From Nocardioides pini (lineage in GTDB: Bacteria > Actinomycetota > Actinomycetes > Propionibacteriales > Nocardioidaceae): 64,000 nt of DNA. The position numbers were made by a program, and so were the translations under genes. The notes under the pieces are model-generated. The model did no database searches, was not told where the DNA came from, and was given only the letters and a program-made list of their open reading frames with translations. The stretch covers positions 248,001 through 312,000 of the forward strand of contig NZ_JAPPUX010000001.1 of the NCBI RefSeq assembly GCF_026712185.1. The letters run 5' to 3'. This document shows, one piece after another, positions 1 to 8,608 of this stretch; within the stretch, counting starts at the first letter, position 1, and each line of letters begins with the position of its first letter.

Positions 1-875
1 TCCACGTCAGCGGTCGCGACCACCGCGACGCCACCGGTCGCGGCGTCGCGCACGAGGGCCTTCGCGCCCTTGCCCGCCATCGGCCCGTCCTCGAGCGTGG
101 AGCCGAAGGTGATCTGCTCGCCGTGGACGAGCGGGATGATCGCGTCGGCCTTGGTCTCCGGCGACTTGATCGCGTCGAAGGCGCCGTCGTTGAAGATCGG
201 GCAGTTCTGGTAGATCTCGACCAGCGACGTGCCGCGGTGCGCGGCCGCGGCGGCGAGCACCGAGGTGAGGTGCTTGCGGTCGGAGTCGATGGTGCGCGCG
301 ACGAACGACGCCTCGGCGCCGAGGGCCAGCGACACCGGGTTGAACGGGTGGTCGAGCGAGCCCATCGGGGTCGACTTGGTGATCTTGCCGGTCTCCGAGG
401 TGGGGGAGTACTGGCCCTTGGTCAGGCCGTAGATGCGGTTGTTGAAGAGCAGGATCGTCATGTTGACGTTGCGTCGCAGCGCGTGGATCAGGTGGTTGCC
501 GCCGATCGACAGCGCGTCGCCGTCTCCCGTGACGACCCACACCGACAGGTCCTCGCGCGCCGTGGCGATGCCCGTCGCGATCGACGGCGCCCGGCCGTGG
601 ATCGAGTGCATGCCGTAGGTGTCGAGGTAGTAAGGGAAGCGCGAGGAGCAGCCGATGCCGGAGACGAACACGATGTTCTCGCGGCGCAGGCCGAGGTCGG
701 GCAGGAAGGACTGGACGGCCTTGAGCACGGCGTAGTCGCCGCACCCGGGGCACCAGCGCACCTCCTGGTCGGAGGTGAAGTCCTTGCCGGTCTGCGGGCC
801 GTCGGCAGCCGGCACCTGCTCGGTCCCGGAGCGCAGGCCGGGGAGGCCGAGGTCGGTCAGCGGAGAGGTGGTCAT
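1..875 (-). CDS. korB: 2-oxoacid:ferredoxin oxidoreductase, beta subunit (partial)
   Basis: Beta, thiamine-diphosphate-binding subunit of a 2-oxoacid (probably 2-oxoglutarate):ferredoxin oxidoreductase, which makes acyl-CoA, CO2 and reduced ferredoxin. 291 residues are visible from ATG at 875; the C-terminus and stop lie beyond the left edge. Seen in the translation: the VRWCPGCGDYAVL cysteine motif near residue 40, the GDGDALSIGGNH ThDP/Mg segment, and the FNNRIYGLTKGQ segment typical of this family. The start overlaps the korA stop by one base (TGATG), so the two are translationally coupled. Substrate is inferred from the usual actinobacterial korAB pair. Confidence 0.93.
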   Translation of the reverse strand, partial: MTTSPLTDLGLPGLRSGTEQVPAADGPQTGKDFTSDQEVRWCPGCGDYAVLKAVQSFLPDLGLRRENIVFVSGIGCSSRFPYYLDTYGMHSIHGRAPSIATGIATAREDLSVWVVTGDGDALSIGGNHLIHALRRNVNMTILLFNNRIYGLTKGQYSPTSETGKITKSTPMGSLDHPFNPVSLALGAEASFVARTIDSDRKHLTSVLAAAAAHRGTSLVEIYQNCPIFNDGAFDAIKSPETKADAIIPLVHGEQITFGSTLEDGPMAGKGAKALVRDAATGGVAVVATADV

Positions 876-2800
876 CAGACGTGCTCCTTCTGGGTCGGCT
901 CGCCCCACACGCCGAGCTCGACGTCGATGCCCTCGGCCTGCCCGACCAGCTCACCGATCGCGTGGGCGAGCTCGGTGGCCTTGAGGGGCAGTCCGCGGAC
1001 GTGGTTGTAGCCCACGGCGTCGACGAGGTACTTCGCGCGCAGCAGCAGCGACAGCTGGCCGAGGTTCATCTCGGGCACGAGGACCTTGTCGTAGCCGGCG
1101 AGGACCTCGCCGAGGTTGCTGGGGAACGGGTTGAGGTGGCGCAGGTGCGCCTGGGCGACGTGGTAGCCGGCCTTGCGCACGCGGCGTACGCCGGCGCCGA
1201 TGGGGCCGTAGGTCGACCCCCAGCCGAGGACGAGCACCTTGGCCTCGCCGGACGGGTCGTCGACCTCGACCAGCGGGATCGTGTCGGCGATCCGGTCGAC
1301 CTTGGCCTGGCGGGTGCGGACCATGAAGTCGTGGTTGGCCGGGTCGTAGGAGATGTTGCCGTGCCCGTCGCCCTTCTCGAGGCCGCCGATGCGGTGCTCG
1401 AGGCCGGCGGTGCCGGGGATCGCCCACGGTCGCGCGAGCGTCTTCTCGTCGCGCAGGTAGGGCCAGAACTCGGCGTCGTCGCCGCTGCCGTGGTTCTTCT
1501 CCGTCGCGAAGCCCGGGTCGATCACGGGCAGCTCGTCGACGGCCGGGACTCGCCACGGCTCGGACCCGTTGGCGAGGTAGCCGTCGGAGAGCAGCAGGAC
1601 CGGCGTGCGGTAGGTGACGGCGATCCGGGTGGCCTCCACGGCCGCGGCGAAGCAGTCGCCGGGGGACTGGGGCGCCACGATCGGCACCGGCGCCTCGCCG
1701 TTGCGGCCGAACATCGCCTGGAGCAGGTCGGCCTGCTCGGTCTTGGTCGGCAGACCCGTCGAGGGGCCGCCGCGCTGCACGTCGACGACGACCAGCGGGA
1801 GCTCGGTCATCACGGCGAGGCCGATCGCCTCGGACTTCAGCGCCACGCCGGGGCCCGAGGTGGAGGTCACGCCGAGGTGACCGGCGTACGACGCACCGAT
1901 GGCGGCGCCGACGCCGGCGATCTCGTCCTCAGCCTGGAACGTGGTGACGCCGAACGACTTGTGCTTCGACAGCTCGTGGAGGATGTCGGAGGCCGGGGTG
2001 ATCGGGTAGGTGCCGAGGAACACCGGGAGGCCGGACTGCACGCCGCCGGCGACGAGGCCGTAGGCGAGCGCGAGGTTGCCGGTGATGTTGCGGTAGGTGC
2101 CGGGCGGCAGCGTCGCCGGCTTGATCTCGTACTGGACGGCGAAGGCCTCGGTCGTCTCGCCGAAGTTCCAGCCGGCCTTGAACGCCGCCAGGTTGGCGTC
2201 GCGGATGTCGGGGACCTTGGCGAAGCGCTTGGTGAGGAACGTCGTCGTCGGGTCCGTGGGACGGCCGTACATCCACGACAGCAGCCCGAGCGCGAACATG
2301 TTCTTCGCACGCGACGCGTCCTTGCGGGAGAGACCGAAGTCCTTGACCGCCTCGATCGTCATGCCGGTCAGGTCGACGGTGTGCACGGCGTACGCGTCGA
2401 GGGTGTCGCCGTCGAGCGGGTTGTCGGTGTAGCCCGCCTTGGCGAGGTTGCGCGCGGTGAAGTCGTGGGTGTCGACGATGATCGTGGCGCCCTTGTGGAG
2501 GTCGCCGAGGTTGGCGCGCAGCGCGGCCGGGTTCATCGCGACGAGCACGTCGGGGGCGTCGCCCGCGGTGAGGATGTCGTGGTCGGCGAAGTGCACCTGG
2601 AACGACGACACTCCGGGCAGGGTGCCCTGGGGCGCCCGGATCTCGGCGGGGAAGTTCGGCAGGGTGACCAGGTCGTTGCCGAAGGCGGCGGTCTCCTGGG
2701 TGAACCGGTCACCGGTCAGCTGCATGCCGTCACCGGAGTCTCCCGCGAACCGGATGATGACGCGGTCGAGCTGCTTGACCTGCTTGTCGGTGTGGGTCAC
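875..2800 (-). CDS. korA: 2-oxoacid:ferredoxin oxidoreductase, alpha subunit
   Basis: 641 residues, the length of actinobacterial KorA, in which a gamma-type domain is fused in front of the alpha (pyrimidine-binding) domain. The N-terminal part carries IRFAGDSGDGMQLTGDRF near residues 12-29, typical of the gamma domain. The middle carries YPITPASDILHEL and AEDEIAGVGAAIGASYAG, typical of the alpha domain. It acts with KorB in the cytoplasm as a CoA-dependent 2-oxoglutarate dehydrogenase that reduces ferredoxin. The GTG start is preceded by a GGAAG sequence. Reduced ferredoxin could also serve other low-potential reactions in the cell; that link is only inference. Confidence 0.95.
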   Translation of the reverse strand: MTHTDKQVKQLDRVIIRFAGDSGDGMQLTGDRFTQETAAFGNDLVTLPNFPAEIRAPQGTLPGVSSFQVHFADHDILTAGDAPDVLVAMNPAALRANLGDLHKGATIIVDTHDFTARNLAKAGYTDNPLDGDTLDAYAVHTVDLTGMTIEAVKDFGLSRKDASRAKNMFALGLLSWMYGRPTDPTTTFLTKRFAKVPDIRDANLAAFKAGWNFGETTEAFAVQYEIKPATLPPGTYRNITGNLALAYGLVAGGVQSGLPVFLGTYPITPASDILHELSKHKSFGVTTFQAEDEIAGVGAAIGASYAGHLGVTSTSGPGVALKSEAIGLAVMTELPLVVVDVQRGGPSTGLPTKTEQADLLQAMFGRNGEAPVPIVAPQSPGDCFAAAVEATRIAVTYRTPVLLLSDGYLANGSEPWRVPAVDELPVIDPGFATEKNHGSGDDAEFWPYLRDEKTLARPWAIPGTAGLEHRIGGLEKGDGHGNISYDPANHDFMVRTRQAKVDRIADTIPLVEVDDPSGEAKVLVLGWGSTYGPIGAGVRRVRKAGYHVAQAHLRHLNPFPSNLGEVLAGYDKVLVPEMNLGQLSLLLRAKYLVDAVGYNHVRGLPLKATELAHAIGELVGQAEGIDVELGVWGEPTQKEHV

Positions 2801-2984
2801 CTGCTGCCCTGCTTCCTACGTGTGACGAGAGTCGTCTCCCAACTGCCCACGATAGTCGCGGCGCCTGCGGTTTCCCGCCGCTCCCCACGTGATGGACGCC
2901 TCTCCGGTACCCCGTCCGCGCCGAGGGTGACCCACGACACGCGCCCGAAGTCCGGGCAATGTCACCGCGGTCAATAAAGTCATG

Positions 2985-3018
2985 TATCTTTCTCGACATT
3001 GCACACCGATCGAGAAAG
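2985..3018 (+). promoter_or_regulatory. Inverted repeat and -10 box upstream of sulfate uptake operon
   Basis: A perfect 9-bp inverted repeat, CTTTCTCGA at 2988-2996 and TCGAGAAAG at 3010-3018 with a 13-nt spacer, lies just before the binding-protein gene. TATCTT at 2985-2990 fits a -10 box, which would put the transcription start inside the repeat. It may therefore be an operator for a sulfur-responsive regulator. The regulator is not in the window. Confidence 0.45.
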
Positions 3019-3031
3019 TCGAGCATCCCCC

Positions 3032-4069
3032 ATGCAGATCCGTTCACGTGCCGCGCTTGCGGCCGCACTTGTCGGGGCACTGGCCCTGTCCGCGTGCGCC
3101 CCCGGTGGCGCCAGCAGCAGCGACGAGGATGACTCCAACACCATCCACATCGTCGGCTTCGCGGTGCCCGAGGCCGCCAACAAGAACATCGCCACGGAGT
3201 TCACCAAGACGCCCGAGGGTGAGGGCGTCAAGTTCCAGACCTCCTACGGTCCTTCGGGGGACCAGAGCCGCGCGGTCGCCGCGGGGCTCAAGGCCGACTA
3301 CGTCCACTTCTCGGTCCCGACCGACGTCACCCGCCTGGTCGACGAGGGCCTCGTGGCCGACGACTGGGACGCCGGTGAGAACAAGGGCGTCGTCTCGCGC
3401 TCGGTCGTGGTGTTCGGCGTCCGCGACGGCAACCCCAAGAACATCAAGGACTGGGACGACCTCATCAAGCCGGGCGTGGAGATCGTCACCCCCAACCCGG
3501 CGTCCTCGGGTGCCGCGCGCTGGAACGCCCTCGCCGCCTACGGCCAGGTGATCAGCGACGGTGGCACCGAGAAGGAGGCGAAGGAGTACGTCGACAAGTT
3601 CTTCAAGAACGTCGTCTCGCTGCCGAGCAGCGGCCGCGACGCCACCACCGCCTTCCTCGGCGGCACCGGCGACGTGCTGATGGCCTACGAGAACGAGGCG
3701 ATCCTCGCCGCCCAGAACGACGAGGGCTTCGAGTACGTCATCCCCGACACCAGCCTCCTGATCGAGAACGCGGGCGCGATCCTCGAGGACGCCTCCGAGC
3801 CGTCGCAGGCCTGGCTGGACTTCGTCCTCTCCGACGAGGGCCAGAAGCAGTTCGCGCTCACCGGGTTCCGACCGATCCGCGACGACGTCGACTACGGCGG
3901 CACCGTCGAGGGCGCGGCCGACCCGTCCAACCCGTTCCCCGAGGTCCCGACGCTGCTCACGGTCGACGACGACTTCGGTGGCTGGGACGAGGTCTCGACG
4001 AAGTTCTTCGACGAGGAGAACGGGCTCATCTTCGAGGCCATCCTCGGCGCCGGCCTGTCGCTCGAGTGA
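3032..4069 (+). CDS. Sulfate ABC transporter, substrate-binding lipoprotein
   Basis: Extracytoplasmic binding protein of the sulfate/thiosulfate importer, 345 residues. It starts with a lipoprotein signal (MQIRSR, hydrophobic stretch, LSAC lipobox with Cys22). The mature part has the sulfate-binding-protein pattern: TSYGPSGDQSRAV, the VSRSVVVFGVRDGNPKNI segment and the NPASSGAARWN anion-binding loop. The ATG at 3032 was chosen because it opens directly on the signal peptide; an upstream TTG would add residues inside the inverted repeat. It heads a four-gene operon with cysT, cysW and cysA. Sulfate versus thiosulfate preference cannot be told from sequence. Confidence 0.9.
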   Translation: MQIRSRAALAAALVGALALSACAPGGASSSDEDDSNTIHIVGFAVPEAANKNIATEFTKTPEGEGVKFQTSYGPSGDQSRAVAAGLKADYVHFSVPTDVTRLVDEGLVADDWDAGENKGVVSRSVVVFGVRDGNPKNIKDWDDLIKPGVEIVTPNPASSGAARWNALAAYGQVISDGGTEKEAKEYVDKFFKNVVSLPSSGRDATTAFLGGTGDVLMAYENEAILAAQNDEGFEYVIPDTSLLIENAGAILEDASEPSQAWLDFVLSDEGQKQFALTGFRPIRDDVDYGGTVEGAADPSNPFPEVPTLLTVDDDFGGWDEVSTKFFDEENGLIFEAILGAGLSLE

Positions 4070-4096
4070 CCTGCGGCGCCTCACTCCCTCTTCACC

Positions 4097-4945
4097 ATGA
4101 CCTCAATTGAGATCGCAGCGGTCCGACCGGCGAGGACTCCTCGCCGGTCGGGGCCGCGCTCCACGCTCACGCGGTCGTCGGGGCTCGGGCTCGGCATCGC
4201 CATGATCTGGTTCAGCGCGCTGGTCCTGATCCCCCTGGCGGCCGTCGTCGTCACCGCCATCGACGGTGGCTGGGACGTCTTCTGGGCGACCATCACCAAC
4301 GGCCAGACCGCGGCCGCCATCAGGCTCACCGTGTTCACCGCCGCCGGCGTCACCGCGGTCAACGTCGTGATGGGCCCGCTCATCGCCTGGGTCCTGGTCC
4401 GCGACCGCTTCTGGGGCAAGTCGGTGCTCGAGGTGCTCATCGACATCCCGTTCGCTCTCCCGACCATCGTCGCGGGCCTGGTGCTGCTCTCGCTCTACGG
4501 CACCGGCAGCCCGATCGGCATCGACATCGCCAACCAGCGCCCGGCCGTGTTCCTGGCGTTCCTGTTCGTGACGCTGCCGTTCGTGGTCCGCATGGTCCAG
4601 CCCGTGCTCGAGGAGCTCGACCGCGACGTGGAGGAGGCCGCGGCCTCGCTCGGCGCCAGCCGGTTCACCACCTTCCGCCGCATCATCCTGCCCAGCCTCA
4701 CGCCGGCCATCACCGCCGGCGCGGCCCTGTCCTTCGCCCGCGGCGTCAGCGAGTACGGCTCGCTGGTCCTGCTCTCGGGCAACCTCCCGTTCAAGACCGA
4801 GGTCACCTCCGTGCGCATCCTCAGCAGCATCGAGAACGACAACGTGGCCGCGGCCGCGGCCGTCGCGACCGTGCTGCTGGCCATCTCGCTCGCGGTGATC
4901 GTGGTCCTGGACCTGATCCAGAGGCGGGTGGCCGCTCGTGGCTGA
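4097..4945 (+). CDS. cysT: Sulfate ABC transporter permease CysT
   Basis: 282-residue inner-membrane permease of the sulfate importer with about six transmembrane segments. The EAA loop that contacts the ATPase is seen around residues 178-200 (EEAAASLGASRF followed by RRIILPS). It follows the binding protein after 27 bases and overlaps cysW by 8 bases, as expected for stoichiometric partners. CysT and CysW form the heterodimeric channel. Confidence 0.93.
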   Translation: MTSIEIAAVRPARTPRRSGPRSTLTRSSGLGLGIAMIWFSALVLIPLAAVVVTAIDGGWDVFWATITNGQTAAAIRLTVFTAAGVTAVNVVMGPLIAWVLVRDRFWGKSVLEVLIDIPFALPTIVAGLVLLSLYGTGSPIGIDIANQRPAVFLAFLFVTLPFVVRMVQPVLEELDRDVEEAAASLGASRFTTFRRIILPSLTPAITAGAALSFARGVSEYGSLVLLSGNLPFKTEVTSVRILSSIENDNVAAAAAVATVLLAISLAVIVVLDLIQRRVAARG

Positions 4946-5813
4946 CACCCTGATCGCCCCGGTCGCCGACGAGGCGCCTCCCGTCGAGGAGCGTCGCCGG
5001 TCCCCGCGGGTGCGCAAGACCCCCGTCACCTACCTGCTCCGGTTCATCGTCACCGCCTACCTGTTCTTCCTGGTGGCGTGGCCGGTGTCCCTGGTCGTGA
5101 CCAACACCTTCGACAACGGCTGGGAGTCCATCCGCTCGCTCCTCGAGGACCCCGACATGGTCGTGGCGCTCCAGCTCAGCGCGTACGTCGCCGTGTGGTC
5201 GGTGCTCATCAACACCGTCTTCGGGGTCGGCATGTCGCTGCTGCTGGTCCGCTACGAGTTCCCGGGCAAGCGGGCGCTCAACGCCCTGCTCGACCTGCCG
5301 CTGTCCGTCTCGCCGATCGTCGTCGGCCTCGCGCTCGTGCTCGTCTACGGCGGTCGCAACGGCTGGTTCGGCCCGACGCTCGCCGGCTGGGGCATCGACG
5401 TCATCTTCTCGACGCCCGGGATCATCATGGCCACCACCTTCGTGGCGCTGCCCCTGATGATCCGCGAGCTCGTGCCGGTGCTCGAGGAGATCGGCATCGA
5501 GCAGGAGCAGGCCGCCGAGAGCCTCGGCGCCAACGGGCTCCAGCGCTTCTGGCGCATCACCCTGCCCTCCATCAAGTGGGGCATCACGTACGGCGTCGTG
5601 CTGACGCTGGCGCGCTCGCTCGGCGAGTTCGGGGCGGTCAAGGTCGTCTCCGGCAACGTGCTCGGCCAGACCCGCACCGCGACCCTGGCGGTCGAGGAGA
5701 AGTACCTCAACTTCGACCAGCAGGGCGCCTACGCCACCGCGTTCCTGCTCGCGATGGTCTCGGTCGCCTGCATCGTCATCGTCGGGATCATCCGGCCCAA
5801 GAACCACAACTGA
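4938..5813 (+). CDS. cysW: Sulfate ABC transporter permease CysW
   Basis: 291-residue permease, second half of the sulfate channel. It is hydrophobic throughout after a charged N-terminus (residues 1-35) and has an EAA loop, EQAAESLGANGLQRFWRITL, around residues 190-210. SLGEFGAVKVVSGN near residue 225 is a characteristic CysW segment. GTG start, overlapping cysT by 8 bases. The reading frame is intact and of usual length. Confidence 0.93.
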   Translation: MADTLIAPVADEAPPVEERRRSPRVRKTPVTYLLRFIVTAYLFFLVAWPVSLVVTNTFDNGWESIRSLLEDPDMVVALQLSAYVAVWSVLINTVFGVGMSLLLVRYEFPGKRALNALLDLPLSVSPIVVGLALVLVYGGRNGWFGPTLAGWGIDVIFSTPGIIMATTFVALPLMIRELVPVLEEIGIEQEQAAESLGANGLQRFWRITLPSIKWGITYGVVLTLARSLGEFGAVKVVSGNVLGQTRTATLAVEEKYLNFDQQGAYATAFLLAMVSVACIVIVGIIRPKNHN

Positions 5814-5882
5814 CCTCCCGACCCACACCCCCTGCCCGCACACCCCTGACCTCACACCCTGATCGACCAGAGAGGCACCACC

Positions 5883-6860
5883 ATGAGCATCGAAGTGTCC
5901 GGCCTGAACAAGAAGTTCGGCGACTTCGTGGCGCTCGACGACGTCAACGTCACGATCCCGACCGGCCAGCTCACCGCCCTGCTCGGGCCCAGCGGCGGCG
6001 GCAAGTCGACGCTCCTGCGCATCATCGCCGGCCTCGAGAAGGCCGACACCGGATCGGTCTCCATCGAGGGTGTCGAGGCCACCCACCTGCCCGCGCAGAA
6101 GCGCAACGTCGGCTTCGTCTTCCAGCACTACGCCGTGTTCAAGCACATGACCGTGGCCAAGAACGTCGCCTTCGGCCTGGAGATCCGCAAGCGCCCCAAG
6201 GACGAGATCGAGCACCGCGTCCAGGAGCTGCTCAAGCTCGTGCACCTCTCGCAGTTCGCCCACCGGCTCCCCTCCCAGCTCTCCGGCGGCCAGCGCCAGC
6301 GCATGGCGCTCGCCCGTGCCCTCGCGGTGGAGCCGTCGGTGCTCCTGCTCGACGAGCCGTTCGGCGCCCTCGACGCCAAGGTCCGCAAGGAGCTGCGCGA
6401 CTGGCTGCGCCGCCTCCACGACGACGTGCACGTCACGACCGTCTTCGTCACCCACGACCAGGAGGAGGCCATGGAGGTCGCCGACGAGATCGTCGTGATC
6501 AACGAGGGCCGCGTCGAGCAGGTCGGCAGCCCCGACCAGCTCTACGACGAGCCCGCCAACGACTTCGTGATGTCGTTCCTCGGCGAGGTCACCCACCTCG
6601 GCGGCATCTCGCTGCGGCCCCACGACATCGAGCTCGAGGCGTCGCCCCAGCTCGCGGGCAGCGTCGAGGGCACGGTCTCGCGCATGGTGCGGATCGGCTT
6701 CGAGGTGCGCCTCACGGTCCTCACCGTCGACGGCGACGAGGTCTCCGTGGTCGTGACCCGAGCCCACGCGCGCTCCCACGGGCTCCAGGAGGGCAGCACC
6801 GTCTGGCTCACCCCTGCGGCTGGTGCCACCGTGGTGCCGCGGATGGCGGCGGCCGTCTGA
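5883..6860 (+). CDS. cysA: Sulfate ABC transporter ATP-binding protein
   Basis: 325-residue ATPase of the sulfate importer. Walker [10 protein letters not shown] (residues 35-43), Q-loop [13 protein letters not shown], signature [15 protein letters not shown], Walker [12 protein letters not shown] and the switch His in [14 protein letters not shown] are all intact. A shortened C-terminal TOBE-like domain follows (from about residue 240). GAGAGG lies 8 bases before the ATG. The 69-base gap from cysW has no visible terminator, so it should be in the same transcript. Confidence 0.95.
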   Translation: MSIEVSGLNKKFGDFVALDDVNVTIPTGQLTALLGPSGGGKSTLLRIIAGLEKADTGSVSIEGVEATHLPAQKRNVGFVFQHYAVFKHMTVAKNVAFGLEIRKRPKDEIEHRVQELLKLVHLSQFAHRLPSQLSGGQRQRMALARALAVEPSVLLLDEPFGALDAKVRKELRDWLRRLHDDVHVTTVFVTHDQEEAMEVADEIVVINEGRVEQVGSPDQLYDEPANDFVMSFLGEVTHLGGISLRPHDIELEASPQLAGSVEGTVSRMVRIGFEVRLTVLTVDGDEVSVVVTRAHARSHGLQEGSTVWLTPAAGATVVPRMAAAV

Positions 6861-6907
6861 CCACCCCGGGCTCCCACCGCAACACCACGCAGGGTTGCGG
6901 CGAGGGC

Positions 6908-6913
6908 TAGCGT
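6908..6913 (+). promoter_or_regulatory. Putative -10 box for leaderless transcript
   Basis: TAGCGT ends six bases before the GTG start at 6920. Transcription would begin at or next to the start codon. No Shine-Dalgarno sequence is present, which fits. Confidence 0.45.
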
Positions 6914-6919
6914 GCGCCT

Positions 6920-7573
6920 GTGACCATCACGACGACCTCCGACGAGCTCTGGGCCGCCGTCGAGACCTTCGACGCCGAGGCCGCGGAGATCGCCATCGCC
7001 AGGCTGCTGTGGGACGTGCCGCTGTCCGGCGCCGTGACCGGCGTGGTGCTGCCCTTCCTGCAGGAGGTCGGTGACCGGTGGGAGGCAGGCACGATCTCGG
7101 TCGCCCACGAGCACTTCGTCAGCGACATGCTCCGGCGCACGCTGACGGCGCTCGCCGCGGTGCCCCCGGCCCCGCTCCTCCGGGACGCCACGGCGGTCGC
7201 GCCCGTCGTCCTCCTCGCGTGCCCGCCGGGGGAGCGGCACGACATGGTGCTGCTGTGCGTGGCGCTGATGCTGCGCGAACGTGGCGTGCGGGCGCGCTTC
7301 CTCGGCGCCGACACCCCTGTCCCGGCCATCCTCACCGCCGCGCGCGGCACCGGGGCGGACGCGGTCGTGCTCGCGGCGACGCGACCCACGATGTTCACGT
7401 CCCACGCCTCGGCGCTGCGCAAGCTGGCGGCCGACCACCCGCTGTACGCCGCCGGGCGGGGCGCCGACGAGCAGACCCTCACCGAGATCGGGGCGCTGCC
7501 GCTGCCCGCCGATCCGGTCCGGGCGGTCGTCGAGCTCGTCGGCGCGCTGAGCGCGCGTAGCCGCGACTGGTGA
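6920..7573 (+). CDS. Stand-alone cobalamin-binding (CarH-like photosensor) protein
   Basis: 217 residues forming a B12-binding module: a helical cap (residues 1-80) and a Rossmann-like cobalamin domain (about 90-215). The cap has Trp54, nine residues, then Glu64-His65. This W-x9-EH pattern is what distinguishes CarH/LitR-type adenosylcobalamin photoreceptors. GERHDMV at 104-110 supplies the lower axial His107, though the usual final Gly of the motif is Val. The protein has no MerR-type DNA-binding domain, and no such regulator is adjacent. It may sense light or B12 and act through a partner; no enzymatic role is evident. A possible -10 box six bases before the GTG suggests a leaderless message. 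Confidence 0.8.
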   Translation: MTITTTSDELWAAVETFDAEAAEIAIARLLWDVPLSGAVTGVVLPFLQEVGDRWEAGTISVAHEHFVSDMLRRTLTALAAVPPAPLLRDATAVAPVVLLACPPGERHDMVLLCVALMLRERGVRARFLGADTPVPAILTAARGTGADAVVLAATRPTMFTSHASALRKLAADHPLYAAGRGADEQTLTEIGALPLPADPVRAVVELVGALSARSRDW

Positions 7574-7791
7574 GTCGCTGAGCCCCGCCAGCCCCCCAGG
7601 CCTGACGGGGCTCGGACCCCATCCCCACGTCCTGCCATGACGGTACGCCTGCAACCGGCGTCCGGTAAGGGCAGGCGCACGACTCCACCGCTGAGGGTGG
7701 GAGCGGTCTGGACCGCCGGCGGCGATGTGAAGCGAGTCACAAAGACTTTGCCTTCGGTGGGTCCGGTCCTCGTGCCTACACTCGTCCCTGA

Positions 7792-7824
7792 CCCCGGTCG
7801 CTCAACCCCCGTGAGCGATCGGGG
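7792..7824. terminator. Strong stem-loop between convergent genes
   Basis: Arms at 7792-7804 and 7812-7824 pair over 13 positions, one a G-U pair, around a 7-nt loop. It lies between the B12 protein gene (+) and yajQ (-), so it can end transcripts in both directions. Confidence 0.6.
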
Positions 7825-7834
7825 TCGCTCATTC

Positions 7835-7849
7835 CCCGGCTGCGCCGGG
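7835..7849 (-). terminator. Short GC hairpin downstream of yajQ
   Basis: CCCGGC at 7835-7840, a TGC loop and GCCGGG at 7844-7849 form a 6-bp hairpin nine bases past the yajQ stop. With the larger stem-loop at 7792-7824 it probably forms the terminator. The rest of 7574-7790 holds no gene that I can support. Confidence 0.45.
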
Positions 7850-7857
7850 ATCGCGCG

Positions 7858-8349
7858 TCAGCGGTAGTTGGTGAACTGCACCGCGAAGTCGTAGTCCTGG
7901 GACTTCACCAGCTGCTGGACGGCCTGCAGGTCGTCGCGCTTCTTCGACGACACCCGCAGCTCCTCGCCCTGCACCTGCGCCTTGACGCCCTTGGGGCCCT
8001 CGTCGCGGATGAGCTTGGAGATCTTCTTGGCGTCCTCGGAGGTGATGCCCTCCTTGAGCGCGATGTCGATCTTGGACACCTGGCCGGACTGGCGCGGCTC
8101 GGACGCGTCGAGGATCTTGAGGCTCTGGTTGCGCTTGATCAGCTTGTCCTGGAAGACACTGAGCACGGCGCTGGCCCGGTCGTCGGCGGAGGCGGTGATC
8201 TCGATCGCCTTCTCACCCTTCCACTCGATGGACGCCCCGGTGCCCTTGAAGTCGAAGCGGGTGGCGATCTCGCGAGCCGCCTGGCTGAGCGCGTTGTCGA
8301 CCTCCTGGCGGTCCAGCTTGCTCACGATGTCGAAGCTCGAGTCAGCCAT
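7858..8349 (-). CDS. YajQ family cyclic-di-GMP/nucleotide-binding protein
   Basis: 163 residues, the usual YajQ length, covering the whole family: it opens with [20 protein letters not shown], then [14 protein letters not shown], and ends with [13 protein letters not shown]. Family members bind nucleotides, and some bind cyclic di-GMP and act as co-regulators; the role in actinobacteria is not settled. The ATG at 8349 is preceded by GGAGG. Monocistronic, with hairpins directly downstream. Confidence 0.93.
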   Translation of the reverse strand: MADSSFDIVSKLDRQEVDNALSQAAREIATRFDFKGTGASIEWKGEKAIEITASADDRASAVLSVFQDKLIKRNQSLKILDASEPRQSGQVSKIDIALKEGITSEDAKKISKLIRDEGPKGVKAQVQGEELRVSSKKRDDLQAVQQLVKSQDYDFAVQFTNYR

Positions 8350-8427
8350 GGTTGTGCCTCCTGAGGGGCTGGTCGGGGGGCCTGCAGGAGCGTGCCCCGG
8401 CGATTCGTGGTGAGGTGCGTGCCTTGC

Positions 8428-8433
8428 TATTGT
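8428..8433 (+). promoter_or_regulatory. Putative -10 box of tRNA-Tyr
   Basis: TATTGT lies 12 bases before the mature tRNA 5' end. A weak TTCGTG stands about 18 bases further upstream. Confidence 0.45.
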
Positions 8434-8445
8434 TCCGCACGGCCC

Positions 8446-8527
8446 GGCAGGTTGCCCGAGCGGCCAAAGGGAGCTGACTGTAAATCAGCCGGCATTGCCT
8501 ACAGAGGTTCGAATCCTCTACCTGCCA
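8446..8527 (+). tRNA. tRNA-Tyr (GTA)
   Basis: Class II tRNA with a long variable arm. Acceptor GGCAGGT pairs with ACCTGCC and the discriminator is A. The anticodon stem GCTGA/TCAGC encloses loop CTGTAAA with anticodon GTA at 8480-8482. The T-loop is TTCGAAT. CCA is not encoded. A strong terminator follows at 8544. Confidence 0.97.
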
Positions 8528-8543
8528 CTGGACGCAGTCCAGT

Positions 8544-8576
8544 CACGAGACCCCCGCCCTGCGCGGGGGTCTCGTG
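8544..8576 (+). terminator. Terminator of tRNA-Tyr
   Basis: A perfect 14-bp stem (8544-8557 with 8563-8576) closes a 5-nt loop, 16 bases after the tRNA. Confidence 0.8.
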
Positions 8577-8608
8577 CGTTCGTGGGCCGTCGCTGCTTGA
8601 CTGCCGAG

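Noticed and set aside
881..2977. Long open frame on the plus strand opposite korA
   Set aside because: It is the antisense of a well conserved gene. The Val/Arg/Gly/Asp-rich translation is typical of mirrored high-GC codons and has no motif.
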